The notes under the pieces were generated by a model. It made no database searches, was not told the origin of the DNA, and saw only the letters and a program-made list of their open reading frames with translations. Of a stretch of DNA of 64,000 bases, positions 27,411-36,582 are shown piece by piece (within the stretch, counting starts at the first letter, position 1; each line of letters begins with the position of its first letter). The DNA comes from Marinilactibacillus sp042660675 (GTDB lineage: Bacteria > Bacillota > Bacilli > Lactobacillales > Carnobacteriaceae_A). Made by a program: the position numbers and the translations under genes. The DNA lies in the NCBI RefSeq assembly GCF_042660675.1, contig NZ_JBHSUL010000031.1, positions 62,001 to 126,000 on the forward strand. Reading direction: 5' to 3'.

Positions 27411-29273
27411 ATGAAAAAGAGTACAAAGAAACATATCGTAACAACGTTGATTCCATTGGCGTTGGGCTTTAGTTTATTAGATCATCAGGTAAGCGCTGAT
27501 GAGTTGAATGGTGTGGAAGTAGAAAATATTCTTTCGCATTTAAATAATGATGAATTAATCGGTGAAGAAAGCCTTGAGTTAGATGCAGAAATTATTGATC
27601 TGACTGAAGTAAGAACGTCTTCTGTTAACAGAACCCATAAAAATGGCATCTATACAGTCGTGAAAGGCGATACTTTTTATTCAATTAGTCAGTCTTTTGG
27701 CCTAACGCAAACGCAACTTCGTGTATGGAACAATCTTTCTTCTATACCAAATCACTTAGATATCGGTACAAAACTAGCAGTCACAAAACAAGGTGTGGAA
27801 GCGAATCTAGCTTCATCACAGAAAGCAAAATTGATTGAATACGGTAAGCCACTTACATACAATTCAGCAGAAGAAATGATTCAATCACTAGCACCCGTCG
27901 CAGTTGAAATTGCGAATCAAAGCGGAGAAGAAAAACTGTGGCCTTCACTGATGCTTGCGCAAGCCATTCATGAAACGGGAGTGGAAAGAAGCGTCGGGAT
28001 GAGTGACAAGTCTAGAGCGCCATACCATGTATTGATGGGGCTTAAAGCAAGAGGTAGTGTTACGAGTATTTTAGACTGGACATGGGAAGAAGTTAAAGTC
28101 GGCGACAAAACTGAAAAAATTCAAGTGCTTGCTGAATTCCAGTCTTTTAGTTCTTATCCGGCTGCAGTACAAGGCTATGCAGACCGCTTAAGGTATGGTC
28201 CAGGCTGGGATAGCAATTTCTATTCTGGTACTTGGGTAAGTAATTCAAAATCAGTTTGGGATGTGTTGGATAACGGTGGTTTGAAAGGCTACGCTACAGA
28301 TGGCGTTTATGTGAGTAAAATCAAAGACAAGATCAATCAATACAACCTGACACAATATGACCGTAAAGTGTCACGTATCAGTGGAGAGACCCGTTTTGAG
28401 ACAGCCGTTAATATCAGTAAACAAGGTTGGGATAAATCTAGTACGGTCGTACTGGCAAATTCTCATAACTTTGCAGATGCTTTAGCAGGTGTTCCACTAG
28501 CCGGAGCAATGAATGCACCAATTTTACTCACTAGAACAGGTGAGCTAGAATCAGCTACCTTGAATGAGCTAAACAGATTAGGTGCTCAAAACGTTGTGAT
28601 CTTAGGTGGAGAACAAGCGATTTCTGCTAATGTAGAAAAAACTTTAGCACAAAAAGGGATTTCCGTTAATAGACTCGCAGGAGAAACAAGATACCAGACG
28701 GCTGGTTTAATAGCAAAAGAACTAAATAGACAATCTCCGGGTGTAAAAGAAGCGGTTATTGTAAGTGGAGATAACTTTGTGGACGCTATGAGTGTCGCAT
28801 CATTCGCTGCTCAAAATAATAGACCTATTTATTTAACAAGACAAGATCGTTTAACGGATGATATTAAAGAAGCCACTAAAACGATTAAAAATTGGCAGAT
28901 CATCGGAGGTTCAAGTGTTGTTCAAGCGAGTACAGAAGCTGAACTACAAAAACTTGGTGCCAGTGCGACAAGAATATCTGGTTCAGACCGCTATGAAACC
29001 AATCAAAATGTGATCAAGCATTACGGTACGAGCAATAGTCAGGTTTATGTATCGACCGGTAGAGATTATATCGATGCCTTAACGGGTGCAGTACTAGCGG
29101 CTCAGAAAAATACAGGAATCATGCTAACAGAAAACAGACAAGATATTTTAAATCGAAATATCCAATTTGTTAGTCGAGAAAATATCAATCAATTCAATTT
29201 CCTTGGTGGAGAAAAAGTACTGCCAAATAAAATTGCAGATTCATTGAAAAACTATAGTACAAAAGCTCAGTAG
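27411..29273 (+). CDS. Secreted LysM-glucosaminidase peptidoglycan hydrolase with C-terminal CWB2 module
   Basis: A 620-residue wall hydrolase. Signal peptide about 1-29 (HQVSA). One LysM at about 80-127 (YTVVKGDTFYSISQSFG...LDIGTKLAV) binds peptidoglycan. A glucosaminidase-family (PF01832-type) domain at about 150-315 has the catalytic Glu188 in LAQAIHETG and the late YAATVQGYADR-like segment AAVQGYADRL; it should cleave after GlcNAc in glycan strands. Three CWB2 repeats fill about 320-613. Carrying both LysM and CWB2 lets it grip peptidoglycan and the secondary polymer. AAAGGAGGATAAG supports the ATG. It probably forms an operon with the amidase 49 bases downstream. Confidence 0.92.
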   Translation: MKKSTKKHIVTTLIPLALGFSLLDHQVSADELNGVEVENILSHLNNDELIGEESLELDAEIIDLTEVRTSSVNRTHKNGIYTVVKGDTFYSISQSFGLTQTQLRVWNNLSSIPNHLDIGTKLAVTKQGVEANLASSQKAKLIEYGKPLTYNSAEEMIQSLAPVAVEIANQSGEEKLWPSLMLAQAIHETGVERSVGMSDKSRAPYHVLMGLKARGSVTSILDWTWEEVKVGDKTEKIQVLAEFQSFSSYPAAVQGYADRLRYGPGWDSNFYSGTWVSNSKSVWDVLDNGGLKGYATDGVYVSKIKDKINQYNLTQYDRKVSRISGETRFETAVNISKQGWDKSSTVVLANSHNFADALAGVPLAGAMNAPILLTRTGELESATLNELNRLGAQNVVILGGEQAISANVEKTLAQKGISVNRLAGETRYQTAGLIAKELNRQSPGVKEAVIVSGDNFVDAMSVASFAAQNNRPIYLTRQDRLTDDIKEATKTIKNWQIIGGSSVVQASTEAELQKLGASATRISGSDRYETNQNVIKHYGTSNSQVYVSTGRDYIDALTGAVLAAQKNTGIMLTENRQDILNRNIQFVSRENINQFNFLGGEKVLPNKIADSLKNYSTKAQ

Positions 29274-29321
29274 GTAGACAGTTGTTGTAAGTATTGTCAA
29301 AGGATTGAAAAGGAGCGTATC

Positions 29322-31370
29322 ATGTTTAAACATCTTCAAAAGAATACAGGTTTTAAGTTTATTATCGCAGCTATGCTAAGTTTTGCTCTCGTGTTTACAG
29401 TATTAAAGTTCAGCACAGTTTATGCAGAAACAGAAAATAGTGACGTAACAGAAGAAGAAATCACAGAAATACCTGAACAAGAAAACGAAGCAGCATCAGA
29501 AGAAGATCTTGAAGCGGCGTCAATAGAGCTAAACATAGACTTTACTTCTGAAGAAGAAATAACAGCTGCCTTCAAGCAGTTTCTTGCAAACTTTGACTCA
29601 TTATCAGAATCAGAAATCCAAGGCTATATCAATGAGTTCTTACTCTTTTTAGATGCGGAACAAACAGTTAATTCTCAATTGGAAATGTTTAATGTCTTGA
29701 ACTTTACAGACGCTGAATTAAGCTCGCTCGTTAGCTTTATGGCAGACCATAAAGAGTCAGTTGATCAATCTTTTGTAGAAGAATTCGAAGCACTGACGCC
29801 AGAACTTGATACGGACCAATTCAGTGTATTCAGTAATGATGTATCGACTAGTAGTACCGTTATGAATTCAGTTAACAGACTTAGTGGAAGCACCCGTTTC
29901 CATACAGCTGCAGAAATCAGTAAAAATGGCTGGAGAACATCTCAGACTGTTATCATTGCGAATTCGCATAACTTTGCGGATGCCTTAGCTGGTGTGCCAT
30001 TAGCTGTCAATATGAATGTACCGATTTTACTGACTAGAACAGACAAATTAGAAGATGCAACCATCAAAGAAATTCAACGACTAGGTGCGAAACAAGCGAT
30101 TATCCTTGGTGGAGAAGCAGCTATTTCTAAATCAGTAGAAAATAGATTGTCTCAACTTGGACTCTCTAATAAAAGATTCTCTGGAAAAACCCGTTATGAT
30201 ACAGCGGAAGTTATTGCGAATGAAATTAGAAGCCGTACAAAATCTAGCGAAGCCTTTTTAGTTAGTGGAGAAGACTTTGCGGATGCCATGAGTGTTGCTG
30301 CAATTGCAGGACGTCGTGGTGCACCTATTTACTTGACTAGAAGCAAAGCTTTAGCAGACCAACCTAAGAAAATGGCTAAGCAAATCAACATGTGGTATGT
30401 CATTGGTGGAGTGGACGCCATTAGTAAATCTTCAACAGATACCTTACACAATTCAGGAGCTAGATCGCAAAAACGTATTCCTGGTAGTAGTCGTTACGAA
30501 ACCAATATCAACGTTTTAGATTTCTTTGGTATCCAAAATAGTGCTTATGTGGCAACTGGTAGAGATTTTGTGGATGCATTGACAGGATCCGTATTAGCTG
30601 GTAAAAACAACACTGGTGTTGTGCTGGTCAATGAAGTAGATGCTAACATGACAAAAGCCATGAGCTTTACACGCAACAATAAAATTAGAAGCTATACCTT
30701 ATTTGGTGGAGAAGCCGTTTTACCTTCTAAGGTAGTTGATTTGTTTAAATACGAACGTTTAGGAGGTAGAAAGCCAGTCATCGTTATTGATCCAGGACAT
30801 GGTGGAAACTTCTTTGGTGCTGTATATGGTGTTGCTGAAAAAGCATTGAATCTAGATACATCGAAGAGGCTACAAACCAAACTACGTAATACAGGTAAAT
30901 ATGAAGTTGTTATGACAAGAGAAACAGATAAACATTTCTCAACTGCTCTAGCAACAGATTTAAACTATCGCTCGACTTTAGCAAACAATTTAAATGCAGA
31001 TATCTTTATCAGTGTTCATTACAACGCTGGGCCTACAGGTTCTAAAGGTTTAGAGACTTTTGTTCATCACAATAGCTACCCAACTCAGACCAGAAGAGAC
31101 CAACTAAATATCTCTAATCCTAGAATCAAACAAAGTAGAGATCTTGCAGACAGTGTTCAAAACACGATGGTCCAAAGAACGGGAATGGTCAATAGAGGAG
31201 TTAAAGGTTTAGACTTAAATGTACTCAGAAAAACCGAAATGCCAGCAATATTAGTAGAACTCGGTTTCATGAGTGATGCAAATGAACTAAAAAAAGTTCG
31301 TACAAGTGCTTATCAAGACACGATTACAACGGCTATCACAGATGGTGTAAATCGATATTTTGGGAATTGA
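29322..31370 (+). CDS. Secreted N-acetylmuramoyl-L-alanine amidase (Amidase_3) with central CWB2 module
   Basis: A 682-residue zinc amidase that cuts the bond between MurNAc and the stem peptide (EC 3.5.1.28). Signal peptide about 1-35 (STVYA). A highly acidic Glu/Asp-rich linker of about 145 residues precedes three CWB2 repeats (about 185-482). The C-terminal catalytic domain (about 485-682) keeps all zinc and catalytic residues: His493 (DPGHGG), Glu506 (VAEKALNLD), His566 (SVHYNA) and Glu646 (VELGFMSD). The acidic linker is unusual and might act as a spacer or as an inhibitory or cation-binding segment. AAAAGGAGCG supports the ATG. A strong terminator follows. Confidence 0.94.
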   Translation: MFKHLQKNTGFKFIIAAMLSFALVFTVLKFSTVYAETENSDVTEEEITEIPEQENEAASEEDLEAASIELNIDFTSEEEITAAFKQFLANFDSLSESEIQGYINEFLLFLDAEQTVNSQLEMFNVLNFTDAELSSLVSFMADHKESVDQSFVEEFEALTPELDTDQFSVFSNDVSTSSTVMNSVNRLSGSTRFHTAAEISKNGWRTSQTVIIANSHNFADALAGVPLAVNMNVPILLTRTDKLEDATIKEIQRLGAKQAIILGGEAAISKSVENRLSQLGLSNKRFSGKTRYDTAEVIANEIRSRTKSSEAFLVSGEDFADAMSVAAIAGRRGAPIYLTRSKALADQPKKMAKQINMWYVIGGVDAISKSSTDTLHNSGARSQKRIPGSSRYETNINVLDFFGIQNSAYVATGRDFVDALTGSVLAGKNNTGVVLVNEVDANMTKAMSFTRNNKIRSYTLFGGEAVLPSKVVDLFKYERLGGRKPVIVIDPGHGGNFFGAVYGVAEKALNLDTSKRLQTKLRNTGKYEVVMTRETDKHFSTALATDLNYRSTLANNLNADIFISVHYNAGPTGSKGLETFVHHNSYPTQTRRDQLNISNPRIKQSRDLADSVQNTMVQRTGMVNRGVKGLDLNVLRKTEMPAILVELGFMSDANELKKVRTSAYQDTITTAITDGVNRYFGN

Positions 31371-31397
31371 TGTAATATATTAAAAATAAGATGATAG

Positions 31398-31446
31398 AGT
31401 CAACTTATGTAGAGGTTATAAATCTACATAAGTTGACTTTTTCTTT
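31398..31446 (+). terminator. Rho-independent terminator
   Basis: Two perfect 16-base arms (AGTCAACTTATGTAGA at 31398-31413, TCTACATAAGTTGACT at 31423-31438) with a 9-base loop and a T-rich tail, 28 bases after the amidase stop. Confidence 0.9.
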
Positions 31447-31597
31447 AAAAGTACCTATGTAAACACGTAATTAAAAATAAATAATCAATAGTAGTGTTAT
31501 ATCATTAGAAATAAAGGTACAAAATTTATACGAAGTAAATACAGGATGAATCTGAAAATGTTAAATATTATAATTTGATTTCTGGAAAAAGTGCTTG

Positions 31598-31626
31598 TTG
31601 TAAACTTTAGTGGTTTGTAATAAAAT
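31598..31626 (+). promoter_or_regulatory. Candidate promoter of glycan locus 2
   Basis: TTGTAA (31598-31603), a 17-base spacer and TAAAAT (31621-31626; 5 of 6 matches). It is the best consensus match in the gap before the locus. Confidence 0.4.
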
Positions 31627-31740
31627 TAAAGAGCACGTGATTAAAAGTATATGTGCTAGTTAATTGAATTAAGCAAATTAAATTATTTCAATAACTACTT
31701 TGTTAAAATTATTTCACATCATAGAAAATGAGGTAAATGA

Positions 31741-32751
31741 ATGTCAACTATACTAGTAACGGGTGCAGCAGGGTTTATAGGTATGCACTTATCAGTAAAA
31801 CTTTTAGAAGAAGGACATACAGTTGTTGGGTACGATAACTTAAATGATTATTATGAAGTACAATTAAAGAAAGACCGATTAGAAATTTTGAAACCCTATG
31901 AGAAATTTTCTTTCTTAAAAGCCAACTTAGAAGATCGTGGTATGATTGAAGAAGTATTTTTAAAATTTAATATAGAGATTATAGTTAATCTAGCTGCGCA
32001 AGCCGGGGTTCGTTACTCAATTGAAAATCCTCGCGCCTATATTGATTCTAATATAGTAGGTTTTTTAAATATATTAGAAGCCGCTAGACATCATGAAGTT
32101 AAACACGTCATTTATGCTTCATCCAGTTCAGTGTATGGTGCAAACAAAAAAATGCCTTTTTCAACTGAAGATCCTGTAGATCATCCAGTTAGTCTGTATG
32201 CTGCTACAAAAAAATCCAATGAATTAATGGCTCATACATATAGCCACCTTTACAATATTCCTACTACTGGTCTTCGCTTCTTTACAGTATATGGTCCAAT
32301 GGGACGACCTGATATGGCTTATTTTTCTTTTACAAAAAAAATACTTGCAAGAGAAACGATTAAAATCTTCAATAACGGAGATATGATGCGGGACTTTACT
32401 TATATCGATGATATTGTTAATGGAATTGTTCAGCTACTAGATAAAGCACCTAAACTCAATCTAGAATACGATTACCAAAATTCATCACCTAAAGATAGTT
32501 ACGCGCCTTATAAAGTTTACAATATTGGAAATAATAAACCGGTAAGATTGCTAGATTTTGTAGAAACTTTAGAAGAAAATCTTGGAGTTGAAGCAGTAAA
32601 AGAGTTTCTACCAATGCAACCTGGAGATGTACAAGCAACTTACGCAGACATAAGTGATTTGAACAGAGAGACTAATTTCGAACCCAGTACAACTATTGAA
32701 CAAGGTTTGTCAAAATTCGTTAAATGGTACAAAGATTACTACAAAAAGTAA
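31741..32751 (+). CDS. UDP-glucuronate 4-epimerase (NAD-dependent, SDR family)
   Basis: A 336-residue cytoplasmic epimerase of the CapI/GAE type, expected to make UDP-galacturonate from UDP-glucuronate (EC 5.1.3.6). NAD-binding GAAGFIG at 7-13, LAAQAGVRYSIENP, the SSSSVYG strand, catalytic Tyr153-x3-Lys157 (YAATK) and FTVYGPMGRPDMAYF are the pattern that distinguishes glucuronate from glucose epimerases. The substrate is made by the dehydrogenase two genes downstream at 33849, which supports the call. GAGGTAA precedes the ATG. Confidence 0.9.
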   Translation: MSTILVTGAAGFIGMHLSVKLLEEGHTVVGYDNLNDYYEVQLKKDRLEILKPYEKFSFLKANLEDRGMIEEVFLKFNIEIIVNLAAQAGVRYSIENPRAYIDSNIVGFLNILEAARHHEVKHVIYASSSSVYGANKKMPFSTEDPVDHPVSLYAATKKSNELMAHTYSHLYNIPTTGLRFFTVYGPMGRPDMAYFSFTKKILARETIKIFNNGDMMRDFTYIDDIVNGIVQLLDKAPKLNLEYDYQNSSPKDSYAPYKVYNIGNNKPVRLLDFVETLEENLGVEAVKEFLPMQPGDVQATYADISDLNRETNFEPSTTIEQGLSKFVKWYKDYYKK

Positions 32752-32850
32752 GTATTGTTCAGAAAATTCAATAAAATACTCATTGTATTCTTCAAAATTA
32801 TTGGTAGAATAGGTAAGGGTTCACTTACATACTGAGAAAGAAGGAACAGA

Positions 32851-33822
32851 ATGGATAATCATACTCGAGTTAAAAGAAAGAAAAAGTCAAAAACAAAAAA
32901 ACCTTTATGGAAGAAAGTATTAACTGGTTTAATAGTATTTTTAGGGATTTTTACTGTAACCGGACTATTTGTAGGATGGCAAATATATAGAGATTTACAA
33001 GCATCAACTGAAAATATGTATACTCCCTCAGATCAAGAACAAAAACGTAATAATCCTCTAGTTGTAGATGATGGGACGGATGCGTTTTCAGTTTTGCTTT
33101 TGGGAATAGATACTGGAGATATGGGAAGGGTAGAACAAGGAAGATCAGATACAATGATGGTTATGACCATCAATCCTAATACGGATAAAACAACTTTAGT
33201 TAGTATACCTAGAGATACTTATACAGAAATTTCAGGTAGAGGTACTATGGATAAAATCAACCATGCATACGCATTTGGCGGAACGTCTATGTCTGTAAAT
33301 ACTGTACAAAATTTATTCGATATTCCAATAGATTATTACATATCTATTAATATGGAAGGTTTGCAACAAATTGTAGATGCAGTAGGTGGAATTACCGTTA
33401 CTCCTCACTTAACTTTTGAGCAGGGTGGATATAGTTTTGTTGATGGACAGAAGACTAATATGGATGGCAAGATGGCTTTAGAATATTCAAGAATGCGAAA
33501 AAAAGATCCTAACGGAGATTACGGACGGCAAGAAAGACAACGTGAAGTGGTCCAAGCTTCTGCAAGAAAAATGGCATCAGTAGAATCGGTACTTAACTAT
33601 AAGGATGTTTTAAATACGTTGAGTGTTAACATGCAAACAAATTTAACTTTTGATAACATGGTTAATACATTTACAAAATATAATTCAGCAATCGGTAACA
33701 TCAATCAGGAACAATTAACAGGAGCTGGAAGACTCCAGGATGAAATTTATTACGAATTCATCCCTGATAATGAGATTCAAAGAGTTAGCAATATTCTTAA
33801 ACATGAGCTTGAGCTTAATTAA
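32851..33822 (+). CDS. LytR-CpsA-Psr (LCP) family glycopolymer-peptidoglycan ligase
   Basis: A 323-residue membrane-anchored phosphotransferase that moves undecaprenyl-linked glycopolymer onto peptidoglycan outside the cell. A lysine-rich start and one helix (about 27-50) place the catalytic domain outside. LCP signatures are present: FSVLLLGIDTGD, GRSDTMMVMTINP, LVSIPRDTY, KINHAYAFGG, and GRQERQREV near the end, including the arginines and aspartates that bind the pyrophosphate lipid. It sits at the head of a capsule-type cassette where CpsA/LytR genes are usual. It could serve either glycan locus, since locus 1 has no LCP of its own. Confidence 0.93.
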   Translation: MDNHTRVKRKKKSKTKKPLWKKVLTGLIVFLGIFTVTGLFVGWQIYRDLQASTENMYTPSDQEQKRNNPLVVDDGTDAFSVLLLGIDTGDMGRVEQGRSDTMMVMTINPNTDKTTLVSIPRDTYTEISGRGTMDKINHAYAFGGTSMSVNTVQNLFDIPIDYYISINMEGLQQIVDAVGGITVTPHLTFEQGGYSFVDGQKTNMDGKMALEYSRMRKKDPNGDYGRQERQREVVQASARKMASVESVLNYKDVLNTLSVNMQTNLTFDNMVNTFTKYNSAIGNINQEQLTGAGRLQDEIYYEFIPDNEIQRVSNILKHELELN

Positions 33823-33848
33823 GTATAGATATTGGAAGGATGTATGGA

Positions 33849-35018
33849 ATGAACATTACTGTAGTAGGAATGGGATACGTTGGACTATCAAACGCAATCT
33901 TATTAGCACAAAATAACCAAGTAAAAGCTTTGGAAGTTGTTGAAGAAAAAGTTAATTTAATAAATAATAAGAAATCACCTATAGTAGATAAAGAAATTGA
34001 AAATTATTTATCTAACAAAGATTTGGATCTTGAGGCTACTTCTAGTAAAGAAATTGCGTATAGCCACAATCCTGAATACGTTATTGTAGCAGCACCAACA
34101 AATTATGATGATCAAAACAATTACTTTGATACTTCTTTAGTAGAATTAGTTATAGAAGATATCATGAAATTTGCTCCAGAAGCTGTTGTCATTGTGAAAT
34201 CAACTGTACCAGTAGGCTATACAGCTTCGATTAGAAAAAAATATAAAACAGATAAAATATTATTTTCTCCTGAATTTCTTCGTGAAGGAAATGCTTTATA
34301 TGATAATTTATACCCTAGTAGAATTATCATAGGTGAAAAGTCTGATCGTGCCAGTAAATTTGCTGACTTATTAGCTGAAGGTGCTCTAAAAGATGATATA
34401 GAAATTCTTTTGATGAATTCAACTGAAGCAGAAGCTGTTAAATTGTTTGCTAATACGTACTTAGCACTAAGAGTTGCTTATTTTAATGAATTAGATACCT
34501 ACGCTGAGGTGCATAATCTTGATTCAAAATCTATTATAGATGGAGTAAGTTTAGATCCTCGCATCGGGAATCATTATAATAATCCTTCCTTCGGTTATGG
34601 TGGATATTGCTTGCCTAAGGATACAAAACAACTTCTTGCAAATTATGATCAAGTACCAAACAATATTATTGGAGCTATAGTAGAAGCTAATCGTACTAGA
34701 AAAGATTTTGTCGCTGATCAAATCTTAAGTAAGAACCCTAAAAGAGTTGGAATTTATAGATTGGTTATGAAAGCAGGATCGGATAATTTTAGACAATCCT
34801 CTATCCAAGGTATTATGAAAAGAATCAAGGCTAAAGGTATAGAAGTGGTAGTATATGAACCAGTGTTAGAAGAAAATGACTTTTACAATTCCAAAGTAAT
34901 TAAAGAGATAGATGAATTTAAAGATATTTGTGATGTTATTGTTGCTAATAGAATTACTGACGATATTAAGGACGTTAAAAACAAAGTATATACTAGAGAT
35001 CTTTATAACGATAACTAA
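33849..35018 (+). CDS. ugd: UDP-glucose 6-dehydrogenase
   Basis: A 389-residue enzyme oxidising UDP-glucose to UDP-glucuronate with two NAD+ (EC 1.1.1.22). I take the ATG at 33849 because GGAAGGA at 33834-33840 lies 8 bases upstream and overlaps the other ATG at 33840. NAD-binding VGMGYVGLSNA, KSTVPVGYT, FSPEFLREGNALYD, and the catalytic Cys254 in FGYGGYCLPKD are all present. The family is often a substrate of the bacterial tyrosine kinase, whose cassette starts 80 bases downstream. Together with the epimerase at 31741 it supplies uronic acids. Confidence 0.95.
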   Translation: MNITVVGMGYVGLSNAILLAQNNQVKALEVVEEKVNLINNKKSPIVDKEIENYLSNKDLDLEATSSKEIAYSHNPEYVIVAAPTNYDDQNNYFDTSLVELVIEDIMKFAPEAVVIVKSTVPVGYTASIRKKYKTDKILFSPEFLREGNALYDNLYPSRIIIGEKSDRASKFADLLAEGALKDDIEILLMNSTEAEAVKLFANTYLALRVAYFNELDTYAEVHNLDSKSIIDGVSLDPRIGNHYNNPSFGYGGYCLPKDTKQLLANYDQVPNNIIGAIVEANRTRKDFVADQILSKNPKRVGIYRLVMKAGSDNFRQSSIQGIMKRIKAKGIEVVVYEPVLEENDFYNSKVIKEIDEFKDICDVIVANRITDDIKDVKNKVYTRDLYNDN

Positions 35019-35098
35019 TAAATGTTTTGTTAGATTTTCATCAGTGTTAAAATAAATTTATGAAGTATAACTGTTGTTACAGTTTTCAGGAGGAAATT

Positions 35099-35839
35099 AT
35101 GGAAGAAGAAATTAGTTTAGTTGAGATTTTCAATATGTTAAAAAAGCATATTGTGCTTATAATCAATAGTCTTTTAGTAGGAGTTATTATAACGGCACTA
35201 TACACATTTTTTATTGCAACCCCTCAATTTAGTTCAACCACACGTATGTTAGTAAGTAGATCACAAACTGAGGAATTGATCCAACGTTCAGATATTGAAA
35301 CAAATGTACAACTTATTAACACATACTCTGATATTATAAGAGACTCAGTGATTTTGGAAGATGTCAAAGAAGAACTTGGTATTGATAGCTCATTACAAGG
35401 TCGAATCAATGTTTCTACCGAAAATAACTCTCAAGTTTTTTCTATAGCAGTAACTGATGATAATCCCTATAGCGCAGCTGATATTGCGAATACAACAGCA
35501 TCTGTTTTTCAGGAAAAATTACCTACTTTAATGAATGTAGATAATGTTTCTATTATTTCTGAAGCGACTGCAAATACATCTCCAGTTTCTCCTAACACAA
35601 CTTTGAATTTAGCAATTGGTATTATATTAGGTGGTATGATTGGAGTTGCTGTATCATTTTTAATTGAATTTCTTGATAACACTGTTAAAGATACGAAATT
35701 TCTTGTTGAAGAAATTGGTTGGACAAATTTAGGACGTGTAAGTGAAATGACACCTGATGAACTATCTTCTGACGGTAGACTAGTTAAAAATAATAAAACG
35801 ATAGAACCAGACAGCCGTAGTGCTCGTACTCGAGTATAG
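35099..35839 (+). CDS. Chain-length/tyrosine-kinase modulator membrane protein (CpsC/YwqC/Wzz family)
   Basis: A 246-residue protein with two helices (about 18-40 and 172-196) around an external domain. ATG 35099 follows CAGGAGG directly; the in-frame ATG at 35060 has no ribosome site. It starts EEEISLVEIFNMLKKH, the Wzz-domain opening, and has SPVSPNTTLNLAIG just before the second helix, the conserved proline-rich Wzz motif. It activates the BY-kinase encoded 12 bases downstream and sets polymer length. The cytoplasmic tail is the usual kinase contact. Confidence 0.92.
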   Translation: MEEEISLVEIFNMLKKHIVLIINSLLVGVIITALYTFFIATPQFSSTTRMLVSRSQTEELIQRSDIETNVQLINTYSDIIRDSVILEDVKEELGIDSSLQGRINVSTENNSQVFSIAVTDDNPYSAADIANTTASVFQEKLPTLMNVDNVSIISEATANTSPVSPNTTLNLAIGIILGGMIGVAVSFLIEFLDNTVKDTKFLVEEIGWTNLGRVSEMTPDELSSDGRLVKNNKTIEPDSRSARTRV

Positions 35840-35851
35840 AAAGGAAAAGTT

Positions 35852-36556
35852 ATGTTTAAATTTAAAAAGAAAAAAAATTATACAGGTGATCGTCCAGGTT
35901 TAGTTGTAGTTAATAAACCATCAGCGGTAGTGTCAGAACAGTTTCGAACGATAAGAACGAATATTCAGTTTTCAATGATTGATGAAAACCTACAAACTAT
36001 TTCGATTACATCAGCAGGTCCGTCATCTGGAAAGTCTGTAGTTTCAGCTAACTTGGCAGCTACTTTTGCTAATGAAGAAAAAAAAGTCTTATTAGTAGAT
36101 GCTGATTTAAGAAAACCGACTGTTCATAAAACTTTTAAAGTCCGTAATACTGAAGGTCTGACTACATTGTTGACTGATCGAGGTTCAAGTGTTTCAGATG
36201 TTGTTTTTAGAACGTATACTGAAGGTTTGTATATTTTAACGAGTGGTGCTATACCACCCAATCCTGCTGAATTACTATCTTCTAAGAGAATGACAGAAAT
36301 TGTCGAAGAGGTGAAGAACGATTTTGATTTAATAATATTTGATTTACCACCAATACTAGCTGTAACGGATGCCCAGGTGATGTCCTCAAAAACTGATGGT
36401 ACAATATTTGTTGTTCCAAAAGGTTTAGTCAATAAGGAGCAAGTAATTCAGTCAAGAGATTTATTATCTAAAGTTAATGCTAAAGTTTTAGGTGCCATTT
36501 TGAACAGAGTAGAAAAAAATGATGATAATTATTATTACTATTATTATGGAGAATAA
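35852..36556 (+). CDS. Bacterial tyrosine kinase (CpsD/CapB/YwqD family)
   Basis: A 234-residue cytoplasmic BY-kinase that autophosphorylates on a C-terminal tyrosine cluster and cycles polymer synthesis. Walker A is SAGPSSGKS with Lys61, Walker A' is LLVDADLRKP with Asp83/Asp85, and Walker B is LIIFDLPP with Asp164. Six consecutive tyrosines at 227-232 precede Gly-Glu at the C-terminus, a run six codons long of TAT/TAC. The N-terminal EQFRTIRTNIQFS segment is the oligomerisation motif of the family. The neighbouring modulator and phosphatase complete the switch. Confidence 0.95.
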   Translation: MFKFKKKKNYTGDRPGLVVVNKPSAVVSEQFRTIRTNIQFSMIDENLQTISITSAGPSSGKSVVSANLAATFANEEKKVLLVDADLRKPTVHKTFKVRNTEGLTTLLTDRGSSVSDVVFRTYTEGLYILTSGAIPPNPAELLSSKRMTEIVEEVKNDFDLIIFDLPPILAVTDAQVMSSKTDGTIFVVPKGLVNKEQVIQSRDLLSKVNAKVLGAILNRVEKNDDNYYYYYYGE

Positions 36557-36582
36557 AATTTGAAATAAGAAGAGGTTTTCTC

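Larger units (their letters stand above)
31371..31740 (+). other. 370-base intergenic region between the amidase and glycan locus 2
   Basis: It contains the strong terminator at 31398-31446, about 150 bases of featureless AT-rich DNA, and a promoter candidate at 31598-31626 about 115 bases before the first gene. A leader of that length could carry regulation, but I see no recognisable riboswitch or attenuator. Base composition shifts visibly to higher AT from here onward. Confidence 0.5.

Noticed and set aside
31447..31740. Possible riboswitch in the leader of locus 2
   Set aside because: The leader is AT-rich with no recognisable aptamer or terminator/antiterminator pair before the first gene.
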